64,000 bases of DNA, taken from NCBI GenBank assembly GCA_947652115.1, contig OX393561.1, positions 217,907 to 281,906 on the forward strand, given 5' to 3'. Under the pieces are notes generated by a model. It was not told where the DNA came from. It was given only the letters and a program-made list of their open reading frames with translations, and searched no databases. Shown one piece after another: positions 54,601 to 64,000 of this stretch (the stretch's first letter is position 1; every line of letters starts with the position of its first letter). Source of the stretch: Blastomussa wellsi. Taxonomy: Eukaryota > Cnidaria > Anthozoa > Scleractinia > Plerogyridae. Position numbers and translations under genes: made by a program.

Positions 54601-57600
54601 CAAAGTCTCTGTATTGCAGTATCAAAGGCAGCATCACAGGGTTTTCAGCAACATTTGAAAGCGGACGTCAGACTTAAAAAAATATTATTTTGTGTGAACC
54701 ACCGGACGTTACTGCCAGACATTTCACTTCAAACAACCAGACATTGCATCTGGCGTCCGGCCTCAAACGAAACCCCTGCAGCATCGTTGCAAGGGATCTG
54801 GGGATTTCGTTCACTCAAGCCAGCCAAACATCAGAAAATCGTGTGGAATTTAAAATTAGCACCTTTACCCACAAAAACACAGAATATGATATACCATGAT
54901 GGGTTTATAAAGCGACAAAAATTTGGAAAGCAAAAGTACCAGGAACTTTATGGTATTGATGGCAGTTCAGAGAGTTTACTAATCAAGTCTGTCAACTATA
55001 TGAACGTTCTCTGCCTTCCATTTATATTTAAACACAGGTTAAAACATACGGTAATTTAAGTTTGACATAGACTGCATAAGGTTAATCTTCCTATCGCAGT
55101 CAAGGCTGCTGCCTAACGGACGCCCGGGCACCTGGGGCACCTAAGTTACTTGCCTGGGTGACCAACTTCTGTTCAAGGAGCCCAATTGGGTGCGCCTAAA
55201 AATCTTTCTTAACACGGGTTATTTCCACATAACATTCACATAAATTTTGTTACCATTAGGTTGACCCTGAATAATAAAACTATTAACGAATTTTGCAAAA
55301 ATCCGAGCGTGGTAAATTTTCACAAAATAGCAACAAAATATTGTTCAACTGCGAAGGTTTGCAGCCATTTTCTAGCATTATTGGCAGTTGGAGACTGGGC
55401 TCAACATGTGATTCCCAAATATGGAATAGCATAATTATGGGCTGTTTGTTGTTGTCTTCCACATGTTCTATTTTCGTCTTTGCTGGAGAAATTGCTCGTT
55501 TGTTGATTTGAGGGCTTTTTAACTTCGAATCAGATGAACAATGATTGGCAATATATCTTAGTTACCTGCAATCGACCCCTCAAGCTGGATTTTCGATGTG
55601 AATCGTCAATTTTAGTGAGAATTTTAGCAGTGTGGTATGATGTTTCGTGTTTATATGTATATAAAGTGAATTACTTTTATTTATCCCAATAAATGAGTGT
55701 TGGCAGTGTCGCACGTGAACATGTACTATTTTCTCACCAAAGTTTCCAAAGGTTTACTCGGCAGCGATGGCATTCACGGAGCAGGTAAGTAAAAGTTTCT
55801 TTCCCATATTAATGAAACAGAAACTTCCTTTAGACTTGAAGATCTTTAAGATGATTTGAAGTTCGTATTTAAAGGAACACATATATTTTTGTTATAAACA
55901 CAACCTTTAGTAAGTAAAGTTCATGCAGTCAAAGGTGTGGAACAGTGTCAGTACTACAAAATCTGAAAGATAAATAATTCTGAGTTGAAATTAAACAATT
56001 ATTTTCTTGCAATGGAGTTGTCATTCTCATTACATGGTTTGCAAAAGCTGTTTGTTATCAATAAGGTGCCAGATAAAACATTTCATATAATTTACACAAA
56101 CTGAAATGAATGAAATAGTTGACACTTTTTGTTGATTTATGCATCGTGAGATTAGTTTCGCAGCTGTCTTTTTTTTTTCAATTCAGAATGAATTTTTTCT
56201 TTGGTACTTCTTGAATAGGGCATAGCCACATGGGGGTGATGAATATCAAATCAGCAAGTCAAAACATGACGGACGTGAGGGTCATGGAATCCCTCTATTC
56301 AGTTGTATGCACAAATAGCCTATAGGATAGGGACAAAAGAAGATTAGCACATTACCATTCTGGTCTCCAAAATGTGTTTAGTGCAAAAAATTGGTTTATA
56401 TGATAACGTGTATATGCATAATTATTAATTAATAATTTGTAAATAATTAATTCTGGGCTCCTAAAATTGTGGCTCGGGCTCCCAACTTTTAATTTTGGGA
56501 GCCCAAAGGGCTCCCGTAAAATTCTCTTAGGCAGCAGCCTTGGCAGTAACACATAGGCTCAAGGCTGGTAATCGAGCTTAAGTAACACACGGGAATATCA
56601 CAAAGTGATCAAGGGAAGATTAATTGCGTCGACGATAGGAGAACGCATACTAATCGGGTCATTCCCGCGGGTTCATGTCTCACGATTTTCTGTGATGCCA
56701 TAAAGTTTCAGGGTTTCGACGCCATCTTGGACTGACTGGCTGGCGGCGTGACACAAATGGCCTCGATCCCATGTGAAATGTTTTTGACCGCTGGGAACTG
56801 GTATCTTAGACGTGCAGTGAAATTACTTGTGGTAGCTACTTGAGAGGGAGGTGAAAATTGCAGTTGGGCAAAGAGTTGTGACGCTGCACTGTTCAAATCA
56901 GCCTTATTGTTATCTAAGAAGAACCTTGTAGCGAAGATTGTACAACTCCTGGTACGAATATATAACAGCAGATTTCGATCAGCGCTGTGACAGTGAATTT
57001 AAGGTTTGCATTTTAGCCTGCATGTTCCGTTTGCTGCGTTGATTTGTTTACATTTGTTGGGCGACAAAGAAATGATATTTGGCATTCTTGCGTCTTGAGG
57101 TTTGTGGTTATTTGGCTCCTGCTACTACTTCTCGATTAATGTGTTGGCTGACAATTAATAAAAAAACACACAACCCACAATTCCTTGATTCGCTCCGACG
57201 AAGGGCTAACGCTCGAAACGTCAGCAATTGAATCTCTTTACGGTGGCCAATTGACATTATCAACCCAGTTGATAAAACCAAATTATATTGACAATTAATC
57301 AGTGCAGTCCACAGTCTGCGGTTTTAAATACACATTAACTGCACCTTTGTTATTCGTGAATAGCGGTGCCATGCAATGCAAACACTCCAAACATTGTATT
57401 TGTGTGAATAAATTGGAAAAATCATGTTCATGAACTACAGTTAGGTTAAGGGTTTCATACTGATATTTAAAATGTTGATTTCAGCATTAAACAAAGATTG
57501 AATTTCGAGAAAGCAAGTCAAAATGAAGCCAAGTGAATCGAAGGCGTCGAACGCACTCAATCTTTGATTACTACTAGTTTAACTTTGTAAAGAGCATAGA

Positions 57601-57870
57601 AGGACTGAAAGAGCAAGCAACTACGTAAGCAGTTACATGTATCTATTGTAAGTCTGAAATCATTTACAACGCAAGCTAGTCATGCAACACGTGAACGAGG
57701 ATTTAGGCCATCAATCCAAGGACACAAAAACAGCATTTAGGAATCACGAGAGACAACAGCAGTAATCTAAAAACTTTATCGTAAGTCTATCATGTATAGT
57801 AAAACAATTTGCTTACCGCATTTTCCCAATTTTGTCGATTATAAGTGTTTGCGCTCTTCGAGGTCGCCAT
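43469..57870 (-). CDS. RBM22: Pre-mRNA-splicing factor RBM22, 9 coding exons
   Basis: RBM22 (yeast Cwc2/Ecm2 relative) binds U6 and intron RNA in the catalytic spliceosome. Exons on the minus strand: 57870-57817, 54174-54121, 53714-53685, 47367-47235, 46476-46376, 46003-45831, 44729-44529, 44201-43963, 43881-43469. They join in frame to 465 aa (human 420). The start is [18 protein letters not shown]. The N-terminal zinc region holds [17 protein letters not shown] and [15 protein letters not shown]. The CCCH finger (CX7CX5CX3H) is C165, C173, C179, H183. The RRM has RNP2 LYVGGL (234-239) and RNP1 CAFVCF (about 269-274). The tail from about 329 is Pro/Gly-rich and longer than in human, then [13 protein letters not shown]. 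The exon 5 donor GTCTGA is weak. It is convergent with MICU1. Confidence 0.96.
44924..45028. repeat. Hairpin MITE in RBM22 intron 6
   Basis: ACCTGCAATCAGGTGTTCTT pairs with AAGAACACCTGATCGCAGGT. The poly-T/A inner arms surround an AT-rich centre. Confidence 0.8.
45444..45691. mobile_element. Palindromic Penelope-like terminal-repeat insertion
   Basis: Two copies of the repeat seen at 17317, 32019 and 57187 stand head-to-head (45444-45540 and 45541-45640), followed by CCCACCGACGCAGCACCACA, also found inverted at 31990. Both copies have the hammerhead-like core CCGA(T/C)GA...GAAAC. A 13-bp direct repeat CAATTCACTCTCT flanks the insertion (45431-45443, 45692-45704). Confidence 0.75.
46509..47037. 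mobile_element. piggyBac-like MITE, copy 1 (RBM22 intron 4)
   Basis: The element starts CCCATTGACTCC and ends AAGTCAATGGG, flanked on both sides by TTAA (46505-46508, 47038-47041). A TTAA target site with CCC termini is the piggyBac signature. The element is non-coding. A second copy lies at 52801. Confidence 0.75.
47640..47809. mobile_element. Relic of the 30678-type TIR element, left part
   Basis: ATTGATCGCTGGCTCAGATC, TTTTTTCTTGCCTTCTTGC and CAATTGGAGTTGATGTTTTT are diverged from the right arm at 31486-31684. It is split by the retroelement inserted at 47810 and resumes after 52579. Confidence 0.65.
47931..48770. repeat. Tandem duplication of about 420 bp in the gag-like region
   Basis: GCTAGCTTGCTCGCTTTGTT begins both units (about 47933 and 48351). 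Each continues through ACAGTTTGAGCTCTGCTATG and TCTGTGGTTTCGTCTCTACC with substitutions and small indels. Confidence 0.8.
48404..49082 (+). pseudogene. Gag-like region of the tyrosine-recombinase element
   Basis: Overlapping Ser/Val/Pro-rich frames ([32 protein letters not shown]) stand where gag lies in such elements. The identification rests on position and composition only. Confidence 0.4.
50580..50880 (+). pseudogene. RNase H remnant of the tyrosine-recombinase element
   Basis: Across frames: [27 protein letters not shown], and a decayed H-GSDN-I-D-LSR segment. This matches the end of the DIRS/Ngaro RT-RNase H (HCDN-SVV, SRAPDVM-L-R). Several stops and frameshifts. Confidence 0.55.
50774..51880 (+). 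pseudogene. Tyrosine recombinase of the retroelement, decayed
   Basis: N-terminal SAM-like domain: [17 protein letters not shown] and [20 protein letters not shown]. Catalytic domain: [20 protein letters not shown], then [20 protein letters not shown] and [20 protein letters not shown] with the HxxR, H/W and Tyr residues of the family. At the first catalytic Arg position (usually FLRC-EF) this copy has FLCYYEF. There are frame changes at about 51240 and 51680. Confidence 0.75.
52580..52705. mobile_element. Relic of the 30678-type TIR element, right part
   Basis: ACAAATTATTAAGAATCCGT and TTTGGCTAAATCTAGATATT continue the arm interrupted at 47809. Confidence 0.6.
52801..53344. mobile_element. 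piggyBac-like MITE, copy 2 (RBM22 intron 3)
   Basis: Starts CCCATTGCCTTCTGG after TTAA (52797-52800) and ends AGTCAATGAG before TTAA (53345-53348). It matches copy 1 along its length (AATCAATATCAT, GGGTATCACTGGAAAGCTCT). Confidence 0.75.
53466..53672 (-). repeat. tRNA-derived SINE, copy B
   Basis: Minus strand: GTGGTGCAGTGAACATAGTG (A-box region), GCCCAGGTTTGATTCCAG (B box), then a tail shared with copy A at 39152. It ends 13 bp from RBM22 exon 3, on the donor side. Confidence 0.7.
54335..54495. repeat. Hairpin MITE in RBM22 intron 1
   Basis: AATAGACCAATTTCGATATT pairs with AATATCGAAATTGGTCTATT (one extra base in the right arm). CAACAATAGAC and GTCTATTGTT form an inner pair. Confidence 0.8.
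55101..56542. mobile_element. Non-autonomous DNA transposon with 16-bp TIRs and a 5-bp TSD
   Basis: CAAGGCTGCTGCCTAA at the left and TTAGGCAGCAGCCTTG at the right, flanked by GCAGT on both sides (55096-55100, 56543-56547). GGGAGCCC/GGGCTCCC motifs lie inside both ends. No transposase frame. Confidence 0.7.
57187..57290 (+). repeat. Penelope-like terminal repeat, copy 5
   Basis: CGCTCCGACGAAGGGCTAAC, GCTCGAAACGTCAGC, then CTTTACGGTGGCCAATTGAC. Hammerhead-like core on the plus strand. RBM22 intron 1, near the first exon. Confidence 0.65.
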
Positions 57871-58140
57871 TTTGGTGAAATGCCACAGCCTCGCTTTGGA
57901 ACTGTTCTTCAGTATTGCGGGCTCGGAAGACCCGCGGTGGCTGTGAAACCATGTGCGCTCGCAACCCCTCTCCCCCCAACAGGCTGCGGAGGTCCACTTT
58001 TTTGTTGACCAACGAGTACAACGTAAAGTATATGAAATAATTCATATTTGAACTGCGGATGTAGATGAAACTGAGAGATGATCATCGCACTGAATTTCCA
58101 ATTTAAGGAATTGGAATTAAAGAAGCCTGAACAAAATCAG
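57871..58140. promoter_or_regulatory. RBM22 upstream region
   Basis: Upstream of the RBM22 ATG on the minus strand; CCAAAATGGCGACC overlaps the start and resembles a YY1 site. No clear TATA box is visible. Confidence 0.4.
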
Positions 58141-58212
58141 GGCTTCAACGGGATTCGAACCCGAGACCTCCGCTATACCGGTGCGATGCTCTACCAACTA
58201 AACTATCAAGCC
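58141..58212 (-). tRNA. tRNA-Thr(GGT)-like sequence, probable pseudogene or SINE head
   Basis: 72 nt with a 7-bp acceptor stem (GGCTTGA/TGAAGCC, one mismatch), D loop AGTTGGTA, B box GGTTCGAATCC and anticodon GGT. Position 33 is C instead of U, and the D, anticodon and T stems have mismatches. No CCA is encoded, as usual in eukaryotes. Best read as a decayed copy of an abundant tRNA-like repeat. Confidence 0.55.
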
Positions 58213-58317
58213 GCACATTGCAGAGTAGAGAACCAATTCAAGAAACTCAGCCCACATATGACGCCGGGGCCGGTCTCACAGTGATATGTGTATCCCCTCC
58301 AATATGGCGTCCAGTGC

Positions 58318-58691
58318 ATATCAATTTAAGGAATTTATGTTCCAAATTTAAAAGGCGAGAAACTGCGTATAACCTAAGAGACTCCGAGAATAAGCTTAAT
58401 GTTCCATTGCCGCGCACAAACTATTATAAGAATAGCTTTAGCTATAGTGGCGCCACCCTTTGGAACAGTCTTCCTCGGGACACAAGACAAGCAGAGTCCC
58501 TTGGGTTATTTAAGCATTTAATTAAAAAAGTACGTTGAGGCACGGCATTCGTGGAAAGCAGCTTTAGTTAGGTTAGGTTTTAAGCTTAGTTTCTTATAAT
58601 AGTATTTTACCCATTTAATGCATGTTGATACTGATATATTTTAAGTGTTTTTATTATTTATAGCTGATGAATTGTCCGTGGGTAAATAAAG

Positions 58692-58737
<46 letters not shown>

Positions 58738-58738
58738 A
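58318..58738 (+). mobile_element. CR1/L2-like LINE 3' end with (ATCT)n tail
   Basis: Encodes [20 protein letters not shown] and [20 protein letters not shown], then a 3' UTR, GGGTAAATAAAGATT and about 10 ATCT units. A direct repeat of about 37 bp (AGTGATATGTGTATCCCCTC...) flanks it at 58280-58316 and 58741-58777, consistent with a long target-site duplication. Confidence 0.8.
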
Positions 58739-58777
58739 CTAGTGATATGTGTATCCCCTCCAATATGGCGGCCAGTG

Positions 58778-59686
58778 ATATGTGTATCCCCATCCCAACT
58801 CCCCTTCAAAAAATAAATAATTACGGTTGACTCATATTATTTAGTATTAACTGGTTTTTAGGACGAAAATCAGTGAACACAGGTGATTTTATTCAAGGTA
58901 GTGACACTAGAAACCATTTTATTGCAACTGAATCATACCAGAACTGTCCCGTCCATCACACGTAAGGCACACTATTAGGGCTAGGGTCCATTGTTATTGG
59001 TGTTTATCATTTTCTCAGCCAATCCTGAGAGACGTTCCGAAGAGCTTCGTGGCGACCCACCCTTCTAAACACTTCAGTTGGCCTACATGGCACTTCGGTT
59101 AGACTAAATTAGCTTCAGGTTGCTTGCGGTTAGCCTTCATATTAAATAATGTCAGCGTCTTGTAGCCAAAAAAAATGGAAATTTGGCGGCTGGTCTCGGT
59201 GGTGCAGTGGGGATGATTCCCACTTGGTAATCCATCGTCCCGGGACCGAGACTTCTTGGGGAAATTTTTTTACCTTAAAAAAAGGAGTTAAGTGTGATTC
59301 ATATCTAATGTATGGCAACGTAAGAAGTCTCGCACAAGAAAACCTCCGGTAGGTCGATGTTATAATGTACCAACCCCTTTTATCATGAAAAATTTAAAGC
59401 AGGTTTAGGTTTAGAGTAATTTAAGAGTAATCTAGTTTTAGCTATTGCATATTTTAAGATAATTCTGTATATAATTAGGCTTTTGTCTGATGAGTTTACC
59501 GTGTATAAAAAAAGTTATCCTATCCTATCCTATAATAGGCGCGCGCTGTAGTTAACCTCGTTCCCAGGGTTTCTCATGCATATCGGGAAAATATCGGGAA
59601 AACAAATTTTCAAGTCGTTTTTGTCTTTGCTGTTTTTTCGTTGCCGTTGATTCTCTCATCGTCTCATCGTTGATTCTCTCACCCCG
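58778..59686. other. Gene-free stretch with LINE-like tail
   Basis: A CCGTGTATAAAAAAAGTT end with TCCTATCCTATCCTA lies at 59498-59532, very like the tail at 25155 inside the minisatellite. A GGTCTCGGTGGTGCAGTGG segment near 59189 weakly resembles a tRNA A box. No gene seen. Confidence 0.45.
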
Positions 59687-62600
59687 TCTGCAGTCTGCAG
59701 TCTGCAGTCAGAATTTTGTACCCAGTCCGCACATAGGCGTACGGGACGGGGGGCCGAGGGGGCTGCAGCCCTCCCAAATTTTGGGCAACTCAGATTTTTT
59801 GGGCAGCAAGAGAAACATTGGACAAGGCAACATTGGAGAATAATTTGGGCAATTGGTTCTCCGCCCCCGGGCAAAAAAAATGCCCGTGCGCTTATACGTC
59901 TGCAGTCTGCATTTAGTACCTGTCTGCATTAAACACCCCGTCTGAAGTCTGCAGTCTTTATTTTGTACCTAGTCTGTATTTAACACCCCGTCTGAACTCT
60001 GCAGTCTTTATTTTGTACCTAGTCTGTATTTAAAACCCCGTCTGAAGTCTGCATTTTATACCTAGTCTGTATTTAACACCCCGTCTGAAGTCTGCAGTCA
60101 GCATTTCGTACCTAGTCTGTATTTAACACCCCGTCTGAAGTCTGCAGTCTGCATTTTGTACCTAGTCTTTATTTAACACTCCGTCTGAAGTCTGCAGTCT
60201 GCATTTTGTACCTAGTCTTTATTTTACACCCCGTCTAAAGTATGCATTTTGTACCTAGTCTGTATTTAACACCTCGTTTGAAGTTTGCAGTCTGCATTTT
60301 GTACCTAATCTGCATGTAACACCCCGTCTGAAGTCTGCAATCTGTATTTTGAACCTAGTCTGTATTTAACACCCCGTCTGAAGTCTGCAGTCTGCATTTT
60401 GTACCTAGTCTGAATTTAACACCCCGTCTGAAGTCTGCAGTCTGCATTATGTACCTGCTCTGTATTTAACACCCCGTCTGAAGTCTGCATTTTTTACCTA
60501 GTCTGTATTTAACACCCCGTCTGAAGTTTGCAGTATCCATTTTGTACCTAGTCTGTATTTAACACCCCGTCTGAAGCCTGCAGTCTGCATTTTGTACCTG
60601 GTCTGCATTTAACACCCCGTCTGAAGTCTCCAGTCTGTATTTTGTACCTAGTCTGTATTTAACACCCCGTCTACAGTCTGCATTTTGTACCTAGTATGTA
60701 TCTAACACCCCGTCTGAAGTCTGCAGTCTGCATTTTGTACCTAGTCTGCATTTAACACCCCGTCTGAAGTCTCCAGTCTGTATTTTGTACCTAGTCTGTA
60801 TTTAACACCCCGTCTACAGTCTGCATTTTGTACCTAGTATGTATCTAACACCCCGTCTGAAGTCTGCAGTCTGCATTTTGTACCTAGTCTGTATTTAACA
60901 CCCCGTCTGAAGTCTGCAGTCTACATTTTGTACCTAGTCTGTATTTAATACCCCGTCTGAAGTCTGAGGTCTCCATTTTGTACCTAGTCTGCATTTAAAA
61001 CCCCGTCTAAAGTCTGCACTCTGCATTTTGTACCTAGTCTGTATTTAACACCCCGTCTGCAGTCTGCATTTTGTACCTAGTCTGTATTTAACGCCCCGTC
61101 TGCAGTCCGCAGTCTGCATTTTGTACCTAGTCTGTATTTAACACTCCGTCTGCAGTCCGCAGTCTAAATTTTATACCTAGTCTGCATTTAACACCGTCTG
61201 AAGTCTGCAGTCAGCATTTTGTACGAAGTCGGCATTTAAAACCCCGTCTGCAGTCAGCATTTTGTGCCAAGTCTGTACTTAACACCCCGTCTGCAGTCCG
61301 CAGTCTGCATTTTGTACCTAGTCTGCATTTAACACCGCGTCTGAAGTCCGCAGTCTGCATTTTGTAACTAGTCTGCATTAAACAACCCGTCTGCAGTCTG
61401 CATTTTGTACCTAGTCTGTATTTAACACCCCGTCGGAACTCTGCAGTCTGCATTATGTACCTAGTCTGTATTTAACACCCCGTCTGAAGTCTGTATTTTG
61501 TACCTAGTCTGTATTTAACACATCGTCTGAAGTCTGCAGTATGCATTATGTACCTAGTCTGTATTTAACACCTCGTCTGAAGTCTGCAGTCTGCATTTTG
61601 TACCTAGTCTGTATTTAACACCCTGTCTGAAGTCTGCAGTCTGCATTTTGTACCTAGTCTGTATTTAACACATCGTCTGAAGTCTGCAGTATGCATTATG
61701 TACCTAGTCTGTATTTAACACCTCGTCTGAAGTCTGCAGTCTGCATTTTGTACCTAGTCTGTATTTAACACCTCGTCTGAAGTCTGCAGTCTGCATTTTG
61801 TACCTAGTCTGTATTTAACACCCCGTCTGAAGTCTGTATTTTGTACCTAGTCTGTATTTAACACATCGTCTGAAGTCTGCAGTATGCATTATGTACCTAG
61901 TCTGTATTTAACACCCTGTCTGAAGTCTGCAGTCTGCATTATGTACCTAGTCTGTATTTAACACCTCGTTTGAAGTCTGCAGTCTGCATTTTGTACCTAG
62001 TCTGTATTTAACACCCCGTCTGAAGTCTGCAGTCTGCATTATGTACCTAGTCTGTATTTAACACCCCGTCTGAAGTCTGTATTTTGTACCTAGTCTGTAT
62101 TTAACACCCCGTCTGAAGTCTGCAGTATGCATTATGTACCTAGTTGGTATTTAACACCCTGTCTGAAGTCTGCATTTTGTACCTAGTCTGCATTTAACAC
62201 CCCGTATGCACTCCGCAGTCTGCATTTTGTACCTAGTCTGTATTTAACAACCCTTCTGCAGTCTGCATTTTGTACCTAGTCTGCATTTAACACCCCGTAT
62301 GCACTCCGCAGTCTGCATTTTGTACCTAGTCTGTATTTAACAACCCGTCTGCAGTCTGCATTTTGTACCTAGTCTGTATTTAAAACCCCGTCTCAAGGCT
62401 CCAGTCAGCATTTTGTTCCTAGTCTGTATTTAACACCCCGTCTGAAGTCTGCAGTCTACATTTTGTACCTAGTCTGTATTTAACACCTCGTCTGCAGTCT
62501 CCATTTTGTACCTAGTCTGCATTTAACACCCCGCCTGCAGTCTGCAGTCAGCATTTTGTACCTACTCTGTATTTAACACCCCGTCTGAAGTCTTCATTTT

Positions 62601-64000
62601 GTACGTAGTCTGTATTTAACACCCCGTATGAAGTCTGCATTTTGTACCTAGTCTGCATTTAACACCCCGTCTGCAGTCCGCAGTCTGCATTTTGTACCTA
62701 GTCTGTATTTAACACCCCGTCTGAAAGCTGCATTTTGTACCTAGTCTGCCTTTAACACCCCATCTGCAGTCCGCACTAGTTTGCATTTTGTACCAAGTCT
62801 GTCTTTAACACCTCGTCTTCAGTCCGCACTATAGTTTGCATTTCGTACATAGTCTGTATTTAACACCCCGTCTGCAGTCCGCAGTCTGCATTTTGTGCCT
62901 ATGCTGCTTTAACACCCCGTCTGTAGTCCGCAGTCTAAATGTTTTACCTAGTCTGCATTTAACACCCCGTCTGCAGTCCGAATTCCAATTTTTGTACCCA
63001 GTCTGTATTTAACACCCCGTCTGTAGTCCGCAGTCTACATTTTGTACCTAGTCTGTATTTAACGCCCGGTCTGCAGTCCGCAGTCTACATTTGGTACCCC
63101 TTCTGTATTTAACATCCCGTCTGAAGTCTGTAGTCTGCATTTTGTACCTAGTCTGTATTCAACACCCCGTCTGCAGTCCGCAGTCTGCATTTTGTACGTA
63201 GTCTGCATTTAACACCCCGTCTGCAGTCCGCATTCGCATTTTTGTACCTAGTCTGCAGTTAACACCCCGTCTGCAGTCCGCAGTCTTCATTTTGTACCTA
63301 GTCTGCATTTAACACCCCGTCTGCAGTCCGCAGTCTGCATTTTGTACCTAGTCTGAATTTAACACCCCGTCTGCAGTCTGCATTTTGTACCTAATCTGCA
63401 TTTAACATCCCGTCTGAAGTCTGCATTTTGTACCTAGTCTGTTTTTAACACCCCGTCTGCAGTCTCCAGTCTGCAGTATCTAACACTAACACCCCGTCTG
63501 AAGTCTGCATTTTGTGCCTAGTTTCTATTTAACACCCCGTCTGCAGTCCGCAGTCTTCATTTTTTACCTAGTCTTTATTTAACACCCCGTCTGAAGCCTG
63601 CATTTTGTACTTAGTCTGTATATAACACCCCGTTTTCAGTCCGCACTCTGCATTTTGTACCTAGTCTGTATTTAACACCCCGTCTGAAAGCTGCATTTTG
63701 TACCTAATCTGTTTTTAACACCCCGTGTTCAGTCCGCAGTCTCCATTTTGTACCTAGTCTGCATTTAACACCCCGTCTGCAGTCCGCAGTCTGCATTTTG
63801 TGCCTAGTCTGCATTTAACACCCCGTCTGCAGTCCGCAGTCTGCATTTTGTACCTCGTCTGTATTTAACACCCCGTCTGAAGTCCGCAGTCTAAATTTTT
63901 TACCTAGTCTGCATTTAACACCCCGTCCGCAGTCCGCAGTCTGCATTTTGTACCTAGTCTGTACATATTTAACACCCCGTCTGTAGTCCGCAGTCTCAAT
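59687..64000. repeat. Satellite array, 50-bp and 43-bp monomers
   Basis: Monomer: ACACCCCGTCTGAAGTCTGC, AGTCTGCATTTTGTACCTAG, TCTGTATTTA (50 bp). A 43-bp form lacks one AGTCTGC. Roughly 80-90 units, continuing past the window end. Higher-order repeats are visible: 143 bp (60621 and 60764), 150 bp (61521 and 61671) and 93 bp (62189 and 62282). Monomers to the right tend to use GCAGTCCGCAG instead of GAAGTCTGCAG. Confidence 0.95.
59734..59898. repeat. MITE inserted at the start of the satellite
   Basis: ACATAGGCGTACGGG at the left and the roughly complementary CCCGTGCGCTTATACGT at the right, with satellite sequence on both sides (CAGTCCGC before, CTGCAGTCTGC after). Confidence 0.6.

Noticed and set aside
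54655..55059. 134-codon plus-strand frame in RBM22 intron 1
   Set aside because: No recognised family and antisense within an intron, with no exon-like boundaries.
58141..58212. Functional tRNA-Thr gene
   Set aside because: C33 instead of U33 and mismatches in the D, anticodon and T stems; more likely a pseudogene or SINE part.
59687..64000. CRISPR-like appearance of the regular repeats at the right end
   Set aside because: Whole monomers are repeated without unique spacers, and the locus is in an animal genome. It is a satellite array.

Overview
The window is animal nuclear DNA: intron-rich, AT-biased and heavily invaded by transposable elements. It holds three complete, well-conserved genes. 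The repeat set (CR1/L2-like LINEs, Penelope-like elements with hammerhead-type motifs, BEL/Pao and Gypsy LTR elements, a tyrosine-recombinase retroelement, many hairpin MITEs, tRNA-derived SINEs) and the protein divergence fit a cnidarian, most likely an anthozoan such as a stony coral. That assignment is an inference; another marine invertebrate is not excluded. One 200-N assembly gap lies at 42229-42428.

The main result is a divergent gene pair. MCU, the pore subunit of the mitochondrial calcium uniporter, lies on the minus strand (six coding exons, 10187 down to 4387, 335 aa). MICU1, its EF-hand gatekeeper, lies on the plus strand (eleven coding exons, 10744 to 39487, 505 aa). The two start codons are 556 bp apart, so both subunits of one complex can share a promoter region. 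I rebuilt both reading frames exon by exon. All junctions keep frame, all acceptors are AG, and all donors are GT except one GC donor in MICU1. Human MCU and MICU1 are, from memory, also divergent neighbours (10q22.1), so this looks like very old conserved linkage. The third gene, RBM22 (spliceosome factor, nine coding exons, 57870 down to 43469, 465 aa), is tail-to-tail with MICU1.

Layout. 1-4300: repeats (long palindromic MITE, LINE remnants). 4387-10187: MCU, with a TIR element in intron 2. 10188-10743: divergent promoter. 10744-39487: MICU1. Its intron 1 carries a broken Gypsy element and Penelope fragments. Intron 6 carries a C-rich 21-bp minisatellite of about 2.6 kb, a TIR element and a perfect palindrome. 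Intron 8 ends in a TIR element that stops 11 bp before exon 9. Intron 9 carries a BEL/Pao element with inverted LTRs, MITEs and more Penelope sequence. 39488-43468: a CR1-like LINE, the gap and a hairpin MITE. 43469-57870: RBM22. Its introns hold two piggyBac-like MITEs, a palindromic Penelope-derived insertion and a tyrosine-recombinase retroelement with split direct repeats. 58000-59690: tRNA-like sequence and LINE debris. 59690-64000: a satellite with 50/43-bp monomers that runs off the window.

The three genes are ordinary host genes. MCU and MICU1 form one functional unit (calcium entry into the mitochondrial matrix and its calcium-dependent gate). No functional link between RBM22 and the pair is visible.
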